Below, piece after piece: positions 44,401-54,075 of a stretch of DNA of 64,000 nucleotides. A model generated the notes under the pieces. It made no database searches, was not told the origin of the DNA, and saw only the letters and a list, made by a program, of their open reading frames with translations. The DNA comes from Epichloe hybrida (taxonomy: Eukaryota > Ascomycota > Sordariomycetes > Hypocreales > Clavicipitaceae). A program made the position numbers and the translations under genes. The DNA lies in contig JAFEKR010000015.1 of assembly GCA_019022495.1 (NCBI GenBank), forward strand, positions 1,054,001-1,118,000, read 5' to 3'. Position 1 is the stretch's first letter; each line of letters begins with the position of its first letter.

Positions 44401-46300
44401 TATTCCCTAACTGCTATTTATTGTAATTTGGTATAAACCTCTAAAGGTCTTGCTAGTGTAAATTAGTAGCTAAAAGGGTAATAAATATGCCTAGGTAGCT
44501 AAGAGCATAAACATATGCCTTAAGCTAGTTCTTATGGCCTCCCTAGTACGCTTGTGTGCCTTGTAGGCTCCCTAAGAATCTTACTATAGAGTTAAGTAGT
44601 GCCTTAGCTTTAGTAGTATCTAAGTTAAAAGCTAGTTAAAGCTAGTTAATATTAATAGCCTAATGGTGATATTCTCTCTTGATAAAGTAGGCGCTTTACT
44701 TATTCACCTACTAATATATAAGCGTATTAAATATAATATAGCGAAATTAAGGATGCTAAGTAAAGCGGCTATTATTATACTTTATTAGGTAATTAATATA
44801 GTTAGAGTAGCTTATAGTGTGTTTATAAGGCTTAATAAACTTAGCTTCTTTGTTTAGAAAGAGACCTAGAAATGCTTCTAAGAGTAATAGCTAAGACTAA
44901 TTAAACTTGTTTAAAGGCGTGCTATAAATATTAGGCATATTAAGGTATATCTGAGGTTTAACTTGCTAGAGGGGAATCTGCTCTAGCGGCACCTAAGGCC
45001 TATTAGAACCTTAAAGCTAATAATAGAGTTGTGTGAGCTCCTATTACTAAGCGATGAAATTAGGAACCGTAGCTCCGTTAAAGTGTGTATTAATCTAGTT
45101 ATTATCTTTATTAAGGTAGGTCTCTTTAATATTAACGGCGTTAGTTGCCTCTACTGCAAGCTAGTCTATAATATCTTTATTACTAGGTAACTAGAGTAGA
45201 TTATTCTTATTTATGTTAATGTGGCGATACCTAGGATGATTTAAACGGAGATATATAAGCTAGGCCTGGATAATAGGCTGCCGCACTCTGAATTAGTTAC
45301 GGAACTAATGTATTATGTGTGGCTGATTTGTCTGATTTGTAGGTTAAAGGATAATAATATTAAGATCCTTAGGTAAAAGCGGTAGCTAGTTATAGACTTA
45401 ACTAATGTTCTTTATAAAGTTAACTACATAGCCCTTGTATTTGTACTGCTAACTATAATAGGTAATAACTGTGACGTAAATGTGAACCTTAGTAATGAGC
45501 ATCTCTTTAGTCTGTGTAAGCTTAGGTAAATAGCCTAGAACTGACCTAGGATTAAGCTTGTTTTCTTTGGACTAAAAAAAGGGCTAACTAGCGCGGCGTT
45601 GATTACAAGATGCGCGGCCCTGGGGGACTGCGTTGTGATAGTTGTAAGAGCGGCAGATTCTATTCCTAACCTTAAGACCGAACTATCTTATCTTGTAACG
45701 AGTGTAATACTCTATGGTATTTAATGCTAGGCTTGCTACCTAGTAGCTAATTAAGCTATGGTTGCGCTTAGTTAGGCATAACTAGTCTAGATCTCCTTAA
45801 AAGACTAGATTAGGTAAGACGGGCAGATCCTAAGAAGCAGACTTGCTGAGGTTTAAAGGCAGACGTGGCTACACTAATAAACACTAAGAAAGTAACATAT
45901 TTAGATTAGAATCCCCTGCTAAGGACTAAGAAGGTGTGAAATCATCTATTATGTCATGATTATACTATTCACAATATCCATATTCTACTCTATTAGGAGT
46001 AATGAAGCTCTAGCGGGCAAATACGTAATAATATAATAGGTATTATTTCTATTCCGTGCCTAGGATAGGATTATTATTATTATCTAGGTTGCCTACCACG
46101 TTAATTTAGCTGCCAAAGAGTTCCTAAACTCCTAGCTAACGCGGAGAGGCTACCTAGTGTAGAATAGTAGCTAATAAAGGGGTAGGGTTAGGTTCTTCCC
46201 TAGCTTGTTGTATAACTTAATACTCTTGTTAGATTATAGCTTACTCTAGTTTAGTATAAATATGTGGTGTTAAGAGTAAGTTAATATACTTGTAGAGAAT
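41490..46300 (-). pseudogene. Helitron relic: HUH Rep plus Pif1-type helicase, RIP-degraded
   Basis: Minus strand, through stops. The Rep region gives KEY..YKW-like then GSPHAYCLF-stop-IKDTP at ~44,300-44,200, and QCHKCTEAYY plus FHFPQ at ~44,030-43,930; both match Helitron Rep. The helicase has P-loop GGTGKSFIIYAI at ~42,720-42,680, APTRIATNSINRTT at ~42,630-42,590, DEKSMI at ~42,480, PFREALEGLYLA near 42,200, RVMLTENI-stop-MPIGLIN at ~41,900-41,850 and ITMHKL-stop-GITLNKVVA at ~41,640-41,580. These are successive Pif1 motifs. The N-terminal limit and the 5'-TC end are not located. Confidence 0.8.
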
Positions 46301-48455
46301 GCGCCTTAGCTTTATCTAGTGTATCTTAAGAAGCCTATCTATAGCAAAGAAACCTTATTAATTTATGTGTTATTTATTATAAGAAATTAGCTATAATCTC
46401 TTATAAGCCTATGGCTTATTACTATTAGGGTAATAGTGTAGGAAGTTACTAAGTTTGTTACTGCTTAGGGGATTATACTTTAGTAATTAGGCGCTTGCTA
46501 CTACTATGTACTATAGCTATTATAGAACGCAAGAATTATATAAGAGCTTAAGACTATAGTTATATTAGCATTAGGGTAATATTAGAGTGCTAAGTAGTAG
46601 TAGTAGCACATACTAGTGTGTTTTATTAATTACGGCACGCTAGGTATTTTTATGTTAACTTATCCCTATTCTTTAAGCTAATAAATTTATTAATAGGTTT
46701 GTCCTATTTATAACGCTAATATATACGCGTTTCAGAGGCGTTATTAGGGATATCTATAATATTAGCTAGGTTCTTGCGGCCTAGATCACGAGGAGAATTA
46801 GGTAGTGGTATAGGAGGAGTAAGAGAAGCTATCTTATTATAATAATTTACTGCGTTATGCGTAGCTTAGAGAAAGTAAGATAATGATTAGATAATAATGG
46901 GTATAGCTTTATTATTATAGATAGGGATATAGAAAAGAAAAGTAGAGAAGAGTTAAGAAGGAAATTCAGGTTAGTATAAGAGAAAAAAGTAAGAGGTAAG
47001 AGGTAATATATAGTAAGGAAGGAGCGCTTAAATAGGGGAAAGTGGGACTATTGCACGCAATGCTATAAATTACGTCATAAAGCTGCTAGAAAAACGCGTA
47101 AATAAATCATTATATTAGCAAATCCTACGCTTATTACCTTACTTTATAAATTAATAGGATTATGCGGTATGTATACGTGCTTACGCGTCTGCGTGCGTGG
47201 TTGCATTAACTTTATGATATCAAATAGTGGGTGGATTTGCGTGGCATTTTTATGCCTTACTCCTGTCTTAGTATATAGATCTAAAGATAGGTATATAGTC
47301 TATAATTATAATACTACTTATAACCTAATATTTACTTAGAACATCACGTTTAGTGTAGTTAGTAGTAAGGCTAGTACTATTAATTATATTAAACACTACA
47401 TAGACTAGCCCTATATAGTAAACTACCCTTGTAGATTAATAGTTGTTATAGGCTGCTTCCTTACCTAATTTAAAAGAAGAAAGAACTACCTCTATAGTGT
47501 TATACTTACTACTATAAAACTAAATACCGTAGATGCCGTAAATACTATAGAATAACTATAGATAACCGTAAAATATAGTAATAAATATCCGAGCCTAACG
47601 CTGAACCTGATATAATATAATATAATATAAAGCAAGCGAATAGGGCAAGAGTAGTAGACTGTGGTAGATAGTAGCTTAATTATGCTATACTAAATTATAA
47701 GTAACTTAGTATTCTCTTTCTAACCTTACTAATATATAACTATAGATACTTAGGGACCTAGGGTAATGTAATACTTTAACTCCTAATGATTCGCTATGGG
47801 CACTAACTCTAGGTTATTAGATAGGTGCCTAAGGCGATTTCTTTTAAGAAGCGTTTAGTCCTAACCTACTACTATATAGAGTTACCTAGTAAGGGTAATA
47901 CTTTTTTAGTGTTAATTTTAGTGTTAAAATTAAGTGTAGGGGCGTGCTATAAATTATATTTATGTAATATAGTAACACTTTACTTTATAATGTTGTAATA
48001 GTAAAAAACAACTAAATTAAAAGGTTATATATTTAAATTATATTTGTGGTTTTTTTTTTTATAATTATAAAGTAAGTAATATACCGCGAGTCTTTATAAG
48101 ATATTGTGATATTATGAGTTTAAGTCTTTTATAACTATAATTTAACTATAATACCACTACTACTACTACGTATCTGTGATTGCGAATTAATTACTAATAC
48201 TTTGCATTATTAAATTTATTTATCTTTAAAGGTGTGATATTTTGTATTCCCTCTAGGGGCCCTCTAGGGGCCCTGCTAGGGGCTACCTATAGTAAGCTAT
48301 CACCTATAGTAAGCCTCCTTCTCCTCCCCCTCCCTATAAAAAGCGTTAGGTGGTTAGGAGAGGTAAAAAAAAATTTCTTAACTAGTTACTAAAGAGTATT
48401 TCGCGTCTAACTAATTAGAAGAGATATCTCTATAGGATAACCTTATTTTAATAAA
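46301..48455. other. RIP-mutated DNA beside the Helitron, no gene seen
   Basis: Mostly CpA/TpG-poor. A less mutated patch lies at ~47,040-47,280. At 48,249-48,282 three near-identical CCCTCTAGGGG-type units sit in tandem. The block ends sharply near 48,455. Confidence 0.55.
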
Positions 48456-48533
48456 GGGAAAGCGGGAAGCTTCGCTCTACCCTCTTGCCTTCGCCTTGCA
48501 TGACGCAAATCTTAGGCAAAGCTCCGCTTTCCC
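48456..48533. repeat. Short inverted-repeat element at the RIP border
   Basis: GGGAAAGCGG (48456-48465) is inverted at 48524-48533 (CCGCTTTCCC), with pairing extending over AGCTT with one gap. It spans 78 bp. Possible MITE remnant; no target duplication seen. Confidence 0.35.
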
Positions 48534-49213
48534 TGATGAGAAACATGACAATTGCGAGCAATACGCAGCCAGTACAGCAATTAACACACGAGTAATAGTA
48601 GCCGCAGTGATAGATGGACCCATATAGGAACAAGCTTCAACTGACCTTGTAGTATAAATAGATTTCAAAATACTTCCCTGACTATTCTGGCTAATTGTGA
48701 ACTATCTGACTACTCGACTACTTGAAATGAAAGTAACTTGCATTGATTTTCTTCAGCAGGATACGAGGCACCCAAAGGTCATCAGCTTGCAACACGACCC
48801 TCTGACGAACCGTCCGGCCCAAGGCAAGGCTTGAACTCGGTTCGCGCAAGTCATTGTCCCAATTGTTTCTACTCGACATGACATGACATGCCGAGCCATG
48901 ATCGGACCATTCCAACTTACGCAAGATGAGACAGGACGTTGCGTGCGTTGACCGGGGGAGAAGAGCGACATGAATCAACGGCATTGCCATATTTCCCCGT
49001 CATACCGCCTAATGAAGACGATGTGAAACTCGGCAATTCGACAGAATCACCTACGCGTCACGGGCATTCATTCACTCGTCTTCGGGAGCTGGCAAACCGG
49101 AGCAAGCCAAGAGGCGAACACGGCCAGTGATGGCAGGCATGCTTCCAAGGCAGAGCCCGATTTTTCTCCTTTGGCTGCTTTCATGTCAATCATCACCTCA
49201 GTCTTTGCACGCC
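48534..49213. other. Intergenic region
   Basis: GC-balanced sequence left of the Ldh2-type gene's 3' end. Short frames only. Confidence 0.5.
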
Positions 49214-50332
49214 TTATTTGCCGGACGAAACCGCTTCTGCAGGCCAGACGCCCACGCCAAGCGGCCTCACCGACACCCTCTGCGCTTCCGCATTCAGCGC
49301 CTCAATCTCGGCTTGCACCAGTGGGATTCCCGTCTTGGCTCTCTCTCGCTCGGTGAGCTGCTCCATCTCCCCGGGGAAATAGATCCTGTCCACGCCCTCT
49401 GCCTTTTCCGCCCCGACGACCCTCTCATACAAATACCTCATTCGATCTCTGAACTCCTCCAGATCCATGAACAGGTCGGGTCTGACGGCGACCAAGAAGT
49501 GGCCCACGTCTGCCGGGCTGGAGGGGTCATACGGCCCAGTGACATGTCCCGCGAAGGCAGACCCGGAGAGGACGCCCGAGAAGACGTCCATCATGACGGA
49601 CAATGCCGAGCCCTTTGGTCCGCCCACGGGCAGCATGACGCCTCCCAGAGCAGCCTCCGGGTCGTCGGTAGGGCGGCCCTGGGCGTCGAGAGCCCAGCCC
49701 AAGGGGATCCTGTCGCCTCGCCGCCTGGCCTTGTAAATCTTGCCCCGGGCCGCGACGGACGGGGCCATGTCGAGGATGAAGTCGGGCGTGGTGGCGCCGG
49801 CTCCCCCCCCGGGCGCGCCGCAGGCAATGGGGGACGCGCCCATCAGCCTTTCCCTGCCTCCGTGCGGCGGGAGCGCGGGGCTGGAGTTTGTCAAGACGAG
49901 GCTCATCATGTTGGCGTCGAGGGCCTGCTGGACCACCCACGCCGACATGCCGAAGTGGTTCGAGCGCCTCACGCTGGCCATGCCGATGCCGTACGTCTTG
50001 GCGGACTCGATGGCCGCAGCCATGGCTGCCCGCGCGGCCACGAAGCCGAAGCCGTTGCGGCCGTCGACGTGGGCGACTACCGGGGTGACCTGGGTGATCT
50101 CGGGCTGCGCAGAGGGGTCCAGCACGCCCTGTCTGATCCTCTCCATGTACGAGGGGATTCTGTTGATGCCGTGCGTGTCGACGCCTCGGAGATCAGCGGC
50201 GACCAGGCATTTTGCGATAATGCCCGCGTTGCCTGTCGGGACACCGTTTCCCTCGAGGATGTCGGCGGCCAGTCGCTCGGCTTCGCGGGGCGAGACATTT
50301 ATGCGCAGCTGCTCGGGAGCCTCTGGTGACAT
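49214..50332 (-). CDS. Malate/L-lactate dehydrogenase-family (Ldh2) oxidoreductase
   Basis: Intron-free, 372 aa. The N-terminal helix block leads to DLRGVDTHGINRIPSY (47-62), the signature of the Ldh2 fold with H54. VDGRNGFGF (89-97), SNHFGMSAWVV (124-134) and the GAPGGGAG loop follow, and the C-terminal region has RIYFPGEME. The family is NAD(P)-dependent and reduces 2-oxo acids or cyclic imines (malate, lactate, ureidoglycolate, piperideine-2-carboxylate). The exact substrate cannot be read from sequence. No peroxisomal or secretory signal is seen. It lies tail-to-head with a hotdog thioesterase gene ~420 bp away in the same direction; a functional link is not evident. Confidence 0.88.
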   Translation of the reverse strand: MSPEAPEQLRINVSPREAERLAADILEGNGVPTGNAGIIAKCLVAADLRGVDTHGINRIPSYMERIRQGVLDPSAQPEITQVTPVVAHVDGRNGFGFVAARAAMAAAIESAKTYGIGMASVRRSNHFGMSAWVVQQALDANMMSLVLTNSSPALPPHGGRERLMGASPIACGAPGGGAGATTPDFILDMAPSVAARGKIYKARRRGDRIPLGWALDAQGRPTDDPEAALGGVMLPVGGPKGSALSVMMDVFSGVLSGSAFAGHVTGPYDPSSPADVGHFLVAVRPDLFMDLEEFRDRMRYLYERVVGAEKAEGVDRIYFPGEMEQLTERERAKTGIPLVQAEIEALNAEAQRVSVRPLGVGVWPAEAVSSGK

Positions 50333-50756
50333 GATGATGAAACAGACTTGAGACGGGAGATGAAGAAGTCGGCAATTTGAATTTTTTTTTTTTTAAACCG
50401 CTCAACGGCTTTCTTGGTGAAGAAAGGTGCATGGTGGAAATTGGCAACGGACCGGACCTTCTCCGCTCGGGCTAGGAAGTGGTTGAGGGGGTGGAGAAGC
50501 CTTTTTGCCGTCAGCAATTCCACACGGCGCCGTAATAATTTCCGTCAATTTACAACCTAAATGTAAGTAAATATCAAAAATTATAATATCATCTTCTTTT
50601 TTTCCCCAACCTCAGCCAAGGCCCTTTCCAGCTGTCAAGATAACTGTGTGCCAGCCATCACAAGCAGCCGGAGCCAGCGGCAGAGCAAGGCAAACGATTT
50701 CCCCCCTACGGACTCGATTGAGACTTGTGCGACAAGTTCCCGACAAGTCGTCGCCG
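50333..50756. other. Intergenic: promoter of Ldh2-type gene
   Basis: 424 bp, with a T-run at ~50,382-50,394 and a second short T-run near 50,600. Nothing else identified. Confidence 0.5.
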
Positions 50757-51314
50757 TTAAACAGTACATGCCAAATCGGGCACGAACCCCCCGGATGCGG
50801 CCGGCCCAGTCCCCCTCACAAACTTGGTGTGCTGCGCCAAGGTGACGGGCTTCTCCGTCCCGTCCCGAGCCAACTTGTTGATGCGGACCGTCACGAATGC
50901 CAGGTTGCCGCCCACCCTCTCGGCCGTGCCGTGGACGGCAACCGTGTCGTCGGCCTGCGCGGCTGACAAGAAGCTCAAGTGCATGTCGACTGAGGCGCCG
51001 GTGCTCTCGCGCAGGTCGTGCGAGCAGATGGCCAGCCCCGTGACGAAGTCGACCATTGTCGCGCTGACGGCCCCGTGGAGCCCCCCTTTGCTGTTGAGGT
51101 GCGTCGCCGCGAGCTTGAGGCGGAGCGTGACGGTGCCGGGGGTGACGTCTGCGAGTTTGATGTCGGCGAGGATGAGGCCGTAGACGGGTGATCTGGCGAG
51201 GAGGGTGCGCATGAGAGATTGGACTTTTGTGGTCCTCGCTTCGGTGGCGGAGTCGTCGGTGAGCGAGGATGAGGATGAGGGCTTTGCTGGGTCCAGAGTC
51301 ATTGTTTTGTGCAT
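50757..51314 (-). CDS. Hotdog-fold acyl-CoA thioesterase (PaaI/ACOT13-like)
   Basis: 185 aa, intron-free. The core hotdog segment LNSKGGLHGAVSATMVDFVTG (73-93) carries the conserved H-G after a Gly pair and the catalytic-type Asp (VD). Strands with ASVDMHLSFLSAA and LAFVTVRIN follow. Length and layout match ACOT13/PaaI-type single-domain thioesterases, which act as homotetramers hydrolysing acyl-CoA. Two start codons are possible (51314 and 51302); the upstream one is given. The N-terminal ~30 residues are Ser-rich and not conserved. Confidence 0.85.
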   Translation of the reverse strand: MHKTMTLDPAKPSSSSSLTDDSATEARTTKVQSLMRTLLARSPVYGLILADIKLADVTPGTVTLRLKLAATHLNSKGGLHGAVSATMVDFVTGLAICSHDLRESTGASVDMHLSFLSAAQADDTVAVHGTAERVGGNLAFVTVRINKLARDGTEKPVTLAQHTKFVRGTGPAASGGFVPDLACTV

Positions 51315-51911
51315 GTGTGAAGAATGTGCGTCGGGGATGGTGTGAATCGGGAAAGCGTTTATTAAAAACGCATCTTTATTTCTTTTTTTTTTTTTTTAAA
51401 AAAAGAAGGGAAGAAAAAAGGAAAGAAAAATAAGCCCGTCTTTGGGATCCACAGCCAAAGTCCAAGTTCGGAAAGTGGCCCTTCCCATCCGTTGGTGCCA
51501 AGGCGGGCCATCGGAACGGGATTTGGTTACAGCCACGAGAACCAGTAGAGTTTCCGGCACGACTCGTTGGCAGACAGCATTCAAAGCCTTATGAGTTGTC
51601 CTAGGACTGAGTTTGATATATTGTTGGCGAATCTGCATGACTTTACTAAGCTCCTTTTCAGGCAGATGCTGTCTATTTTCCCAATCCATTGACGAACCAC
51701 AAACTCCGGACGCCGATATTCCCCCGTCCAAGACGTTCTCGTGGCGCGATTCCCTTTACAAGGCCAGTACAGCAAACTCTGGCATTCTCTGAATTTGTGA
51801 CTGAAGCCTCTGAAGCCCCACGTGGCACTTGGGCTAAGATAAAACCAAAAAGCCTCGAACTGATTATTGGTACATCTGCTTGAGCACTGCTTGCTTGGGC
51901 ATGCAGCGGCT
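51315..51911. other. Intergenic region
   Basis: Contains adjacent T- and A-runs (51,382-51,425). The open minus-strand frames here are poor and overlapping. No gene recognised. Confidence 0.5.
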
Positions 51912-53495
51912 TCAATCGAACAAAGTAGCTATTTCCAAAAGTAGCCGATAAAGGTATATGGACATGTCAATCTCTCGCAGGACTTGTCGTGACCACGTAG
52001 ATGCAGCTTGTGCAATCTCCGCCGAAAAGCGTCTCCCTCTTGGATCATTGACCAGAAAAGTGATGAGTGCGGGTAACTCCTCCATAGTCATACTCACCGG
52101 AATATAATGAGCCCACGGGACAAGCCGCTCATCATGCCATTCTTGAAACCAGGTTTGCTTCAAGACCACTGCCTGTCGGGAGAGGAGGCGATAAAATCTC
52201 GTGCTCATGCTGTTTCCATCAATATCGTAGAGGAATTGATGGTCGGATGCTGTATCTTCGGGCTCGGCATCTGAAGGCCCCAGCACTCGTTCCATGTCCT
52301 TGCAAGACTCTGCGTCACACTGAATGTAGTTGCCGACATGAACGTCAAAAGCGTCCCTCAGTACTCTTGTTCGCTGCTCATTGACGTCGTCCGTCTTCAA
52401 TCCGAAAAACCGACCCGTGTCGAGTACATTGGCTGTGTTTTGGAGCGACTGGACAAATGCGACGAAACGCTCCCTGTGTCCGTGTTTCCATGTAAACCGG
52501 GAAGCTTCACCTCCTGTGGTCGATCCTCGCCAATACACCATGGGTTTCTTCTCGGAAAATGCCACGGAATCTTCTTGCAGAAGAGGATGCGCGGCGTAAC
52601 AAGGGCATGGGATCAGAATATCTCGAAAGGCCGTCATGCGACCAAAGCTCAGAATTGGGACCAGCGACTGAGTGTAGGAGAAAGTGCTGGGCGAGCTTAT
52701 GAGAGCATGAAGGTCCGCGGGATGCGGGTACTGGCAGACGTCTTTGTGTTCGCCTTGGGAGCTATCTACCTGCGGAGTAACCTGGGCGCACGACTCCAAT
52801 ATCAAATCCTCAATCGACTCCCCCGGGCGATCCGTAAACTCCGCCACTGCTGGCGGCGCAGAGGTACTCAGGATTCTCGGTTCATCGATGCCGTTCAGGT
52901 AGAAGAGGCTGTCGGGCAGTGCATGAAGAAATGGCTCGACTAATTTCTTCCACTCTGCGTCGTACAAATATGCATTGGACATGGCCATAGTTCCGTTTCG
53001 AATCGTGACGCGAGATGTGCGAGGACAATGTTTGGACTGGCTTTGAAGCAGCGAGAAGGCTTGTCGAGCTTCTGGTGTACGGTATGGCTCGAGATCTCGG
53101 TCGATCTGGTCGAAGTCATCGATGATTTTGGATCCGTGACTCAGCGCGAAGTTCACCCAGTCCTCGAAGCCCTCGGGAGGGTTTCTGTGGTACCGTCGTT
53201 TATACTCGACAACTGCTTCTGCTGCACTTGTTGACTGGACCCTGCCATACGATCGTGCCTTTTCCTGTGCGGATAGTATTTGACAGATGAATCCGGTCGG
53301 GGTAATATCATTCAAGGCTTTTGGCGAACAAGCTTTCAGAGAAGCATGATCGTGATTAGTCGTGGGTTTGAAATTGGAATACGACCGAAATGACGCATAG
53401 CCCAGGGTGACTGTGAAGAGGAAGATGGCAAAAGTGACGACAGGCTTCAGACTCCGCACGAAGAGCGCGGGGTTAAATTGATGGAGGGATACCAT
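51912..53495 (-). CDS. CAP10-like glycosyltransferase family 90 (GT90) protein, type II membrane
   Basis: 527 aa, no intron. A short N-terminal cytosolic part, one membrane anchor at about 17-36 (VVTFAIFLFTVTLGYASF), then a lumenal domain. GT90/CAP10 features are in the C-terminal half: MVYWRGSTTGGEASRF (~319-334), HRERFVAF, then YDIDGNSMSTRFYRLLSRQAVVLKQTWFQEWHDERLVPWAHYIPV, the nucleotide-sugar-binding and C-terminal core. Relatives are xylosyl/glucosyltransferases such as Cryptococcus Cap10 and animal Rumi. Location in the Golgi and a role in cell-wall or surface glycan decoration are inferred. The gene's start lies ~360 bp from a copia insertion. Confidence 0.88.
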   Translation of the reverse strand: MVSLHQFNPALFVRSLKPVVTFAIFLFTVTLGYASFRSYSNFKPTTNHDHASLKACSPKALNDITPTGFICQILSAQEKARSYGRVQSTSAAEAVVEYKRRYHRNPPEGFEDWVNFALSHGSKIIDDFDQIDRDLEPYRTPEARQAFSLLQSQSKHCPRTSRVTIRNGTMAMSNAYLYDAEWKKLVEPFLHALPDSLFYLNGIDEPRILSTSAPPAVAEFTDRPGESIEDLILESCAQVTPQVDSSQGEHKDVCQYPHPADLHALISSPSTFSYTQSLVPILSFGRMTAFRDILIPCPCYAAHPLLQEDSVAFSEKKPMVYWRGSTTGGEASRFTWKHGHRERFVAFVQSLQNTANVLDTGRFFGLKTDDVNEQRTRVLRDAFDVHVGNYIQCDAESCKDMERVLGPSDAEPEDTASDHQFLYDIDGNSMSTRFYRLLSRQAVVLKQTWFQEWHDERLVPWAHYIPVSMTMEELPALITFLVNDPRGRRFSAEIAQAASTWSRQVLREIDMSIYLYRLLLEIATLFD

Positions 53496-53855
53496 GCTGC
53501 CGAGAGAAGATAAAAAGCTATTTCATGACGTCCGTTTGTGCAAGGAAAGGAAACACTTGCACGCCCAGATCACTCTGAGCTGGCTTTCAAGAAATTGCAA
53601 TGCGTCCCCCCCTGCATTATTTTGCAAATCTATCCCCCAGTTGTTCGTTCATCTCTAACAGCTAGAGTTCGCTGTAAGGATCACTACATAGAGAGATAAG
53701 AAGGGTGTAGGTTCATGTGTAAATTAGCCTAATTAGCCTATAATCAAGGCCCCATGTACATGTAAAGAACACGCCAACTGACATGGTTGGGAGCCCAACT
53801 CATCCGGTGTTATCGGGACTTGTACGGATTATGTAAATGAGCTGTGATGTATAAG
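53496..53855. other. Promoter side of GT90 gene up to copia insertion
   Basis: 360 bp of unmutated DNA, no RIP leakage from the neighbouring element. The target duplication ATAAG is at 53851-53855. Confidence 0.6.
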
Positions 53856-54075
53856 TGTCAGGTAGGGGTGTAGATAGATGATGAAAAGTGTTCCCTTCGA
53901 TCAATCAGAGGTGCAGACGGCAGCCGACTTTTGTACCTAAAGGGTACATAGTGCGCTATAGTAATAACTAGTCTACGGAGGTACTTCTAATACATTCGTC
54001 TCCACTGATATCTTATCCTAGTTAATGCGTGCCCCTTGCCTACATATCTAATACTTTAGGGAGCTTTTCCTAACA
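53856..54075 (-). repeat. Left LTR of second copia element
   Basis: 220 bp. Outer ~95 bp unmutated, inner part RIP-mutated. Confidence 0.9.

Noticed and set aside
49127..50329. 400-codon plus-strand frame opposite the Ldh2-type gene
   Set aside because: Exact antisense shadow of a conserved enzyme; GC-rich codon use keeps it open.
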